Assembly (NCBI GenBank): GCA_030734395.1
Contig: JAUZTG010000014.1
Coordinates: 2,501-66,500 of the forward strand
Origin: Sarocladium kiliense
Lineage: Eukaryota > Ascomycota > Sordariomycetes > Hypocreales > Sarocladiaceae
Direction: 5' to 3'
DNA: 64,000 nucleotides
In this document: piece by piece, positions 57,001 to 64,000 of the stretch
Position numbering within the stretch: position 1 is the stretch's first letter
How the letters are laid out: the number at the start of each line of letters is the position of its first letter
Notes under the pieces: model-generated
What the model was told of the DNA's origin: nothing
The model's input: the letters and a program-made list of their open reading frames with translations, nothing else
The model's database searches: none
Position numbers and translations under genes: made by a program

Positions 57001-58451
57001 TCATCTGTTTACGCTGCAGTCGTAGGAGGTGTACCCAGCTATAGGGAGGTTGATACTTTCATTGCTAGGGTTCTCGGCCACGGACATCAGTCTTGGTTTA
57101 GTCTCAGTCTTGACCTCTCGGTGGATTTCGATTGTGATGTCCCGTTGAATCTGCAGAGAGATGCCCTCAGCAGATCTGACCCGAGCATTTGTAATCGACT
57201 TTTCGGGGTCCGCCTCATCAGGGGCCACAGTCAAGAGCTCCACGTCATCAGTCTTGTTAGACGAGAATGTACTCTTCTGTGGAAACCTTTGTGGTGTGGC
57301 CGAAAGCCCATATCCCCTCCCGGATATCCCAGACGGTTTTGTGGTCCAGCCGAAGTAATGGCCTACATCCTTGAGCAACGGTCTCAAAGTTGCCAGGCTG
57401 CCGGCGGTGATGGCTAGCCCTTGCTCTACAGTCGACCATATGGCAATATCGACAGTATTCCCTTCGCCGATGGTGTTAGTTTCCGATGCGAAACGAAAGG
57501 TCCAGTTGTACAGCACTTACATAGGAAATTGTCTTCGCGAAACTTTGGCAGGTAGGGAAAACGAGCAATAACCGCGGCACTGGCCCTGTGTTTGAAGAAC
57601 TTTGCATTAGTAATCGTAATTTAATCACCTTACGCAGAAGCAGACGACAGATACTTACACACAGCCCATGGCGAGAAGCGGGATCAAGAGAAATTTTGTT
57701 CTCTTGTTAAGCTGAAGGTTCCAAACGATGAGACCAGGAAGTATGGCGAAAGTAAAGTCCGAAAGGACACTGGCGACGCAAAACAGGATGGTAAGTGCAA
57801 TAATGACGTCCATACTGATGCAAGTGCCCCCAACTATGCTCTTGTTCCAAAAGAATGGGACCGGGTTGCATTGGAATAAGGCGACGAAGAAGAATACGGC
57901 GCCCGACACGCATGTGGCTACCATGGCAGCATAGATGATCCATGTGTGAATCTTTTGTGTCGTGACGCGAAGGAGGAACCAGCCGATGGAGATTTTGGAG
58001 AGTACCATGGTCAAGCAGTACCACAGATAGCAGAACCACCAGCACTAAAGGGTGCAAACATTAGCGATGATTGTTCTTCCCAGAGGGCGATGATGCTTAC
58101 CATCTTGGCTTTCGCGATGTTTTCTTCAGTCAGATCAGCATCGTAACGCCCAGTGCCATAATAAGTCCCTGTGGAAGAGAAGGCCGAATACAGCGCGAAG
58201 ATGATCTGGAAAGTCAATGTCCGTTAGCACAGTATAGATACAGCCTTGATTAATATACAAGCATCCATGGCTATGTGGGTGTAGGCAAAACATACAGACG
58301 CAGCCAGCATCAGCCAATCGTCAACTCCGAAGGCCTTGACCATGAAGATTCGCACATAGCAACGCAGCAGAATCGAAATCGCAGCCAAAGTGAAGAAGGC
58401 CACATTGACCCCCAGCAGCTCTGGCCCGCGGTTGGGGATATTCGCGGCCAT
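57001..58451 (-). CDS. PTH11-like/SAT4 seven-helix membrane protein
   Basis: Five exons (58451-58296, 58205-58101, 58044-57659, 57585-57521, 57461-57001) give 390 residues from MAANIPNRGPELLGVN. The fungal rhodopsin-fold (DUF3328-unrelated, PTH11/SAT4) marks are RCYVRIFMVKAFGVDDWLML, FCYLWYCLTMVLSKISIGWF, FFFVALFQCNPVPFFWN, DFTFAILPGLIVWNLQL and VDIAIWSTVEQGLAITAGSL, which becomes continuous only after splicing. The tail of about 110 residues is cytosolic and Ser/Glu-rich. No CFEM domain precedes it. The family is thought to sense extracellular cues; ligand unknown. Confidence 0.9.
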
Positions 58452-59467
58452 TTTCGACCGACAAGATTCTGAAGCGATGAAGAACAGAAGGTTTCTTTCC
58501 AGATCCTCCTTGGCTCTACTTTAAGAAAAGGAAAACCCTAGCGGCCATTGACCGCGGGGTCGAACTCGCTGGGTCTTATCGTTGTTTCCCAGAGCTTTCG
58601 GCCCCCGGGCAGCTCAAATTCAACAGCCGGAGCCAAGTTCCCATGACCCATCAAAAGGACAGGGTTCTCTGGGAGACGCCCCTGGCCTCATTTGGGCCTC
58701 GGCCCACGTGGCGCTGAGCCAATGCACGTATTATTGGCACCTTCCCCTTCTTGCAGAAACGCTGAAGAATGCGGCCCCGGGAATTGAGACAGGTCGCGGT
58801 GGAATGGAACCATCCTCGTTGGGTGTGGTGTGCTATGATTCTTGCAATACGACATAAGCCAGCCTATTCCTCCGTACCTGTGATCGCTCTAGGGGCGCTG
58901 CGTGAACAACGTGAGTATCGTGCTAATGGCAGAAGGCAGCGGCCCTCAGCAAACCCCTGGCCGATTTCGGCAATTCGATACGGAGGCTCGGCAATCCATC
59001 GTTCGATAGGACGTCTTCGTGCTTGCTAATATGTTTTCCAAATACATTACGAGATATACGACACGATTGCCGACAGATGGGGACTGCACAGACCAGGGTT
59101 GTTTCCGCTACCCCCGGTCGCGCGGGTCAACCCACTACAACGTCCTGTTCCCCTGAGCTATTGTACCACGTCGACTGCCTTAGTTCCTGTCTATCTTGTA
59201 CGAGTTTGTATTGCTACCCCTGCAGCTGAAACTACTCTTATAGTCATAGTTTATTGCCTGACACATCGACCCCGCCGAACACTGGTCCAGGAGGCCCGTG
59301 CGGCGGGGTTAGCGTGCCATTTAGTTGACCGTTGAATGCACAACCCACTCTCGGCACCCGAAACTCGTTCTAGCTCTGATACAGATCAGGGCCCTTCTCT
59401 CGGCGGCAATAGGAGGTAGGTATGCTGGCTGACTGGGTCTGTGACCCATCTGCTCCTGGCTGCGTTA
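58452..59467. other. Intergenic, no gene seen
   Basis: About 1 kb between the receptor promoter and the amidase 3' end. Plus-strand frames at 58582-59335 have no domain. Confidence 0.4.
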
Positions 59468-61018
59468 TTACCGGCTTGCCTTTGGAGGTGCACGGGCCGT
59501 CCAATCCACCCTCATCAGTTTCTCGGCTAGTTCTAGCAGGTCTTCGTCGTGCCCTGGGGTTGATATGAGAGTAATGCTGAACGGCATCAGCTTGCCATTT
59601 GCACTTGTCCATGTCCCACCGACAGGCACGGCAACAGCGCAGAGATCAAGAAGGTTCACGAAATGGGTAAAAGAACCAAGTCTTTTGTTGAGGTCGATGG
59701 GATCTGCCAGAATCTCGCTCACAGTGGGGTGTGTTGCTGTGGACGGAACGATGAGAACGTCGATGCCAACATCCTCGAGTGAAGCAGCTGGAGGACGAAA
59801 CTGCCGGGCAGCCTCGCGCTTATACTTTGCCAGTGAAAAGATATCCTCATACGCCTGTACCGCATCAAACCCAGTGCTTGCGGTGAAGATATCTCGGATG
59901 ACAGGGTGAAGCTCGTCCATCCCATGGGAGTCAAGGTACGGCTTGAATGCCACGATGCGTTGAGCGACAATGGAGCTTCCGTATAGCATAGCATTTGCTG
60001 AGGCGAATGGACTGTAATCGATGGTCCGTTCTCCATTCATGAAGTCCAGACTAGAGAGCTTGTCTGCGACATTCGAGAACAAGCGATAATAAGATGCCGA
60101 GAGAGCCTCACTCATAGTGGCCGGTGGAGGAAAAGCATAACAGATCTTGTCCTCGCGCCTTACATCCCACCAGGATGGCTGGGAACGCAAGCAGGCAAGT
60201 TGAACACTGTCGCGAGCGAAGACATCGTCCTCATCATACGCTCGCATGACCCTCAGTGCCCTTCTTGTAGAACATACCGACCTGGCAATAATTGTGATGC
60301 AGTCAGCTGTTTTGCATGCTGGTACCAGACCAACAGTCGAGATCGTGCCCAGGGTGGGCTTTAAGCCAACCACACCATTGAACGCCGACGGCACACGAGT
60401 GCTGCCTGCGGTATCTGTAGCCACGGTGAAGGAGACCATGTTCGCCGCGACACTGACCACAGACCCAGAGGAGCTGCCGCCCGAGACGTAGTCTGCATCG
60501 TATACACACCGCGGCGCCCCATACGGTGAACGAGTGCCATTCAACCCTGTCGCAAATTGGTCAAGATTGGTCTTGCCGATCAGAATCCCCCCGGCTTCAA
60601 GAATGCGCTGTACGACAGGAGCTGTTTGAGTCGCGGTGTACGCATAGCTGGGGCAAGCAAGTGTTGTAGGCAACCCTGCAATGTCGATGGAGTCTTTGAC
60701 GGAGAAAGGGATGCCGTAGAGTGATGGCCGCTTTGCCTCTCCGTGATATTTCCGGACAATCTCCTCGGCAGCTTTCAAAGCCTCGCCTTCAGGCACAAGC
60801 GTGATCCAGACGGCTTTGTCATGATATGACTGTATCTTACGGTAGACAAATTGAACAACGTCGACGGGCGTAATGGCACCTGAGGCGTACAGCCTTTCTA
60901 GACTCTCGATGTTTAACCCTTCCGCTTCCAAGACCGAGCCTTGGGACAAGAGTCCATTTTCCTTCTGTGTCTGTTCTTTGCTTGTGGCAGATTGCGGCAG
61001 AAGTGCGGCGGGAGACAT
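59468..61018 (-). CDS. Amidase-signature hydrolase (allophanate/biuret/ureidomalonate-type)
   Basis: This intronless ORF encodes 516 residues. The amidase-signature Ser-cisSer-Lys triad is intact: VKDSIDIAGLPTT holds the Lys, GGSSSGSVVSVAANMVSFTV the bridging Ser, and DTAGSTRVPSAFNGVVGLKP the nucleophile Ser. SPYGAPRCVYDADYVSGGSS is close to the allophanate hydrolase/AtzF type. The C-terminal extension of fungal urea amidolyase is lacking, so this is the amidase domain alone. Its start is 438 bp from that of a cyanuric acid hydrolase/barbiturase family enzyme on the other strand. In bacteria such pairs hydrolyse the linear product of the ring-opening reaction (biuret, allophanate or ureidomalonate). 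Confidence 0.92.
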   Translation of the reverse strand: MSPAALLPQSATSKEQTQKENGLLSQGSVLEAEGLNIESLERLYASGAITPVDVVQFVYRKIQSYHDKAVWITLVPEGEALKAAEEIVRKYHGEAKRPSLYGIPFSVKDSIDIAGLPTTLACPSYAYTATQTAPVVQRILEAGGILIGKTNLDQFATGLNGTRSPYGAPRCVYDADYVSGGSSSGSVVSVAANMVSFTVATDTAGSTRVPSAFNGVVGLKPTLGTISTVGLVPACKTADCITIIARSVCSTRRALRVMRAYDEDDVFARDSVQLACLRSQPSWWDVRREDKICYAFPPPATMSEALSASYYRLFSNVADKLSSLDFMNGERTIDYSPFASANAMLYGSSIVAQRIVAFKPYLDSHGMDELHPVIRDIFTASTGFDAVQAYEDIFSLAKYKREAARQFRPPAASLEDVGIDVLIVPSTATHPTVSEILADPIDLNKRLGSFTHFVNLLDLCAVAVPVGGTWTSANGKLMPFSITLISTPGHDEDLLELAEKLMRVDWTARAPPKASR

Positions 61019-61456
61019 TGTGTCGGGCTTGACACTTGACGTATTGCGAAGCTCGAGCCGGGAATCTCTGTGTGAGAGTAATGAAGCGTGGGGATTCCTC
61101 TCCCTCAGTTTCAGTGAACTACCTTCGCCTTTTTCATTCTCTGAATCACATCACCTCACTGGATGTCTGTAAGCCGGAGTAGAGAAGAGAGCGATACGTT
61201 CACGGTAATGGGCCGCCAGCGGGCCGCCATTATCGGTGGCCCGTCGGCGGCGAGCCTTATCTCCCACATATCCAGTCGACCCTCGGGAATGGAGCCGTGA
61301 ACCTGTGACCACTCCAGTAACGGCCTCCGCTTTAGGCAAAGGTCGCGTTCAAGGGAACGCCGGATCTTTTCCATATGAGTCTTTGCAGCGTGCATGATCT
61401 GATCCAAGTCTCGTCTTCTCTTAGCAAAACAGCTTTGCTTTCACAGGAGCAACAAC
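61019..61456. promoter_or_regulatory. Shared divergent promoter of the ring-opening pair
   Basis: These 438 bp lie between the divergent amidase and ring-opening hydrolase starts. GATA-type sites such as ttatct (61255-61262) are visible, as expected for nitrogen control by AreA-like factors, but such short sites also occur by chance. Confidence 0.45.
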
Positions 61457-62549
61457 ATGGCGCCGATTGAGATACTCAAGTTTCCTATTTCCTCACCTGG
61501 GGACATTTCGCCGCTCAAAAAGCTTCAAGATGCTGGATATGACCCATCCAACATTCTTGCCGTGGTCGGCAAAACAGAAGGTGCACGCTTGGACCCCATC
61601 CATCCCCTTCAATCAATTGAAGCTGACCGGACTGGTTCTTTTCTAAGGCAATGGCTGCGTGAACGACTTCTCTCGTGCCCTTGCCTCAGCAGTGTGGGAG
61701 CCACGGATACCATCGGATGCTGTAACAATATTCTCCGGCGGCACTGAAGGCGTGCTCAGCCCTCATGTCACCTTCTTCCTCCGATCTCCGGGCGACAAGG
61801 AGACCGGGCTGTCTGCGGCGGTCGGCCATACGCGGAGGTTTGAACCTCATGAGATTGGCACAGACGAACAGGCTCAACAGGTGGCCACAACTACGTCAAG
61901 TCTGATTGAGCAAATGGGTGTAACGCCAGACCAGGTCCATATGGTTCTCATCAAATGCCCGCTCCTGACAAGTGAAAAGCTGGAAACTATCCGTGCTCTG
62001 GGCAGGGTACCGGTGACCACAGACACATACGAGAGCATGGCCAGGTCCAGGTACGCCAGCGCTGTGGGCATTGCTGCCGCCGTGGGTGAAATTCAACATA
62101 CTCGTATCCCTGAGGCGGTTTCCAAGGCTGGGACCTGGAGTGCAAAGGCGAGTTGCAGTAGCGGTGCAGAGCTTGAGGATTGCCACATACTTGTTCTCGC
62201 CTCGACTTCGGCTCAAGGCTCGCGCCTGCATGCTGTCTCCCGGCCTATGGCAGATGCCATGGACGCGGCTTCCATACTTGCCCTGATGGAACTGGCCAAG
62301 AAAGATGGTGGCAAAATCGTTCAAGTTTTTGCCAAAGCCGAGGCAGATCCTTCTGGGCATGTCAGAGAATGGCGACATACTATGAACACGGATAGTGATA
62401 TACACAGCACTAGACACGCGAGGGCAGCAGTGGGAGGTCTTATTGCGGGATTGGTGTCGGACGCAGAAATTTACGTCAGTGGCGGTGCCGAAGGACAAGG
62501 ACCATCAGGCGGAGGGAGCCTTTGTTTGGTGTACGAGACCAGTATATAG
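61457..62549 (+). CDS. Cyanuric acid hydrolase/barbiturase family ring-opening amidohydrolase
   Basis: Two exons (61457-61580 and 61648-62549; 67-bp intron) give 341 residues from MAPIEILKFP. Splicing restores VVGKTEGNGCVNDFSRA, a hallmark of the AtzD/TrzD/barbiturase family. The three-fold repeat of the family is visible with a lysine and serine in each: GKTEG with FSGGTEGVLSPH, LIKCPLLTSEK with CSSGAELEDCH, and FAKAEADPSGH with YVSGGAEGQGPSGGGS. These enzymes open cyanuric acid to carboxybiuret or barbiturate to ureidomalonate; which one cannot be told here. Divergence from an amidase-signature gene and an NCS1 permease downstream support a catabolic pathway for an N-heterocycle as a nitrogen source. 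Confidence 0.93.
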
Positions 62550-63663
62550 TAAATTGGGCTTCTTTCTGTGTCATCTAGCATTGTAATGTTTGAATCCGTT
62601 CTTCTCGGTGTTTGAGCTTGGATGTAACGTATGGTAAGGAAGTCTTGAGTCTAGGACACGATTTCTATGCAGTTCCACCGAAGACAAATCATGAACAGAA
62701 GTGAATACTACGCTATCCTGCCTGAAATCTTGGGACATATCATTGTTGACAACCAAAGAAATGTTCCTAAGCTGCAACCTAGTCCCCCGTGTCAGCCCAG
62801 TTTCGTGGACTGTAACGATCGACCTTACTTGGTAAGATTTGTCATAAGTTTCTGTCCAGGGTAAGCTAGGTCTCGACAAGCTACAGTGGATGTATTGATA
62901 GTCGAGCAGTATTGATCACAGGTAATCGTCAGGAGGTATTGCTCCCATTCAATTGTAGTAGAATGCTTAGATTGAACACTGAGGAATTAGTTCTCTGTGT
63001 TGAGTTCTGGTCTCTAGCTACTTCTTATATATTGCTGTGGTATCCTTTGGATCACTTCCTGTCCGTGATCCTAGGAGGTCACGTGACTTGCCACGTGATT
63101 CCTTCCTTGTTCCTGGCCCCCACATGTGTAGCTTGTCCGTGGTGTCGTATGCTGAGCGGCCCATCCTGTAGGCCTGCGTTAGTTACGTTTGTAACATGGA
63201 CGGGTGCACTCATGTAGGGTAAGGCTCCTCCTAACCGCAGGTACATGTGGCGATGAACAGAATATTCGTGCTGCTGGGGGAAATGGCATTCCACTCGATG
63301 ACTTGTGTCGAACCAGAATCTTCTTATCATGATAGCGCCATCCTTTGGATCCCTGTTGAGAGGAATGCGCTTGCTGGCGGCGGCGGCGGGCGGGCGGGCG
63401 GGCGGGCCGCCTAAGATAACGATCGGTCCCCTCGTTATCATCAGGACCTTGGCTTTCGAACCTGCAGCAGGCAAGGCGCTCACTACCCTCGCCTGTATCC
63501 TGCGCCGTTGTGTCGCTATGTTCTTGTCCGAGTACGTTGCTTCGGTAAAATAAGTGGGCTGCTTAGGAGATATGAGAGAGGCGTTGCAAAATGTATATAG
63601 CACTTCATGGTCATGAGAAATCCATGGAATTGATGCAGCATCGCCACTCTCTGTATCGAAAAC
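62550..63663. other. Intergenic, with a GGCGGGCGGG microsatellite
   Basis: About 1.1 kb upstream of the permease. At 63378-63412 there is a GC-only run of ggc/gggc repeats. The long minus-strand frame 63079-63702 crosses this run and the permease start and is judged non-coding. Confidence 0.5.
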
Positions 63664-64000
63664 ATGGGTACTCGCAGGTTCACTCGCAGATTCGCCCTCC
63701 AACCTAGGCCATCAGAATGCCTTCCAGGGAACAAGTTCTCAAATGGGGACATGGACCCGGTTCCCATGACCCGACGAACATGGAATTGGTACAGCGTAGG
63801 CGGATTCTGGATCTCTGAAGGGTTTCAGATTCCTATCTTGCAGATGGCTGGCTCACTGATTGCGAATGGACTGAGTCCTGGCATGGCCATGGGCGCCATT
63901 GTGCTCGGCACCTGCCTGGTCATGATTCCCTGCGCCCTCACGGGATATGTGGGCGCGAAGACTGGGCTCAACTATCCTGTTATGAACCGAGCTTGCTGGG
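63664..64000 (+). CDS. NCS1 nucleobase/allantoin permease, 5' part (cut by window end)
   Basis: The frame opens with MGTRRFTRRF at 63664 and stays open to the edge (112 residues). DMDPVPMTRRTWNWYSVGGF followed by WISEGFQI is the NCS1 entry into TM1, where N-D-D/xPVP-x-x-R-T-W is the family signature. GMAMGAIVLGTCLVMIPCAL and TGYVGAKTGLNYPVMNRACW are TM2 and the conserved loop leading to TM3. NCS1 proteins import uracil, uridine, allantoin, cytosine or hydantoin with a cation. Standing next to a ring-opening hydrolase and amidase, it is the likely uptake step for their substrate. The rest of the gene lies beyond the window. Confidence 0.92.
   Translation, partial: MGTRRFTRRFALQPRPSECLPGNKFSNGDMDPVPMTRRTWNWYSVGGFWISEGFQIPILQMAGSLIANGLSPGMAMGAIVLGTCLVMIPCALTGYVGAKTGLNYPVMNRACW

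Noticed and set aside
63079..63702. 207-codon minus-strand frame at the right end
   Set aside because: It is antisense to the start of the NCS1 permease, crosses a GC-only microsatellite that creates poly-Pro/Ala, and has no domain.
1..64000. tRNA, rRNA, CRISPR array or prokaryotic operon
   Set aside because: No cloverleaf box B with matching arms, no rRNA-like conserved core and no regularly spaced short repeats were found; gene structure is eukaryotic.

Overview
The window is nuclear DNA of a filamentous ascomycete (Pezizomycotina, probably Eurotiomycetes-like). Most genes carry 1-11 short introns of about 47-95 bp with GT..AG ends. Families typical of these fungi are present: Zn2Cys6 regulators, PTH11-like receptors, GMC oxidoreductases and MFS/YAT/DMT carriers. 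Repeats show C-to-T/G-to-A decay at CpA, as left by repeat-induced point mutation (RIP). No rRNA, tRNA, CRISPR array or prokaryotic operon was recognised. Exon joins below were made by eye from splice sites and reading-frame continuity; all functions come from recognised motifs, not searches.

Layout: 1-1.7 kb holds a 114-bp tandem repeat, then an ORF with the N-terminal zinc fingers and C-terminal endonuclease of a CRE/R2-type non-LTR retrotransposon but no reverse transcriptase. 2.2-8.9 kb is a probable sulfur-scavenging block: secreted sulfatase, divergent Dal5/AstA-type transporter, and a C6 regulator. 9.3-11.6 kb is a vacuolar-type MFS carrier. 12.2-17.3 kb is a divergent pair of secreted proteins, one large and cysteine-rich and one HExxH zincin. 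17.3-18.6 kb is an F-box-like gene whose C-terminus is frameshifted by a 20-bp duplication.

18.9-31.3 kb is a transposon island. It holds three pogo/Fot1-type DNA transposons with TA target duplications and 17-bp direct repeats inside their terminal repeats. An interspersed repeat is present as a RIP-decayed copy (split by a transposon) and as a clean copy. One intact NmrA-like gene and two pseudogenes also lie here.

31.5-58.5 kb is gene-rich: O-methyltransferase, amidohydrolase-2, amino-acid permease, GH3 hexosaminidase, MFS, enoyl-reductase-like MDR, Mpv17/PMP22, EamA/DMT carrier, HchA-type DJ-1 protein, zinc alcohol dehydrogenase, an SDR fragment, GMC oxidoreductase and a PTH11-like receptor.

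59.4-64 kb is the most notable gene group: an amidase-signature hydrolase divergent from a barbiturase/cyanuric acid hydrolase family enzyme, followed by an NCS1 nucleobase permease cut by the window end. Together they could import an N-heterocycle, open its ring and hydrolyse the linear amide product to release nitrogen.
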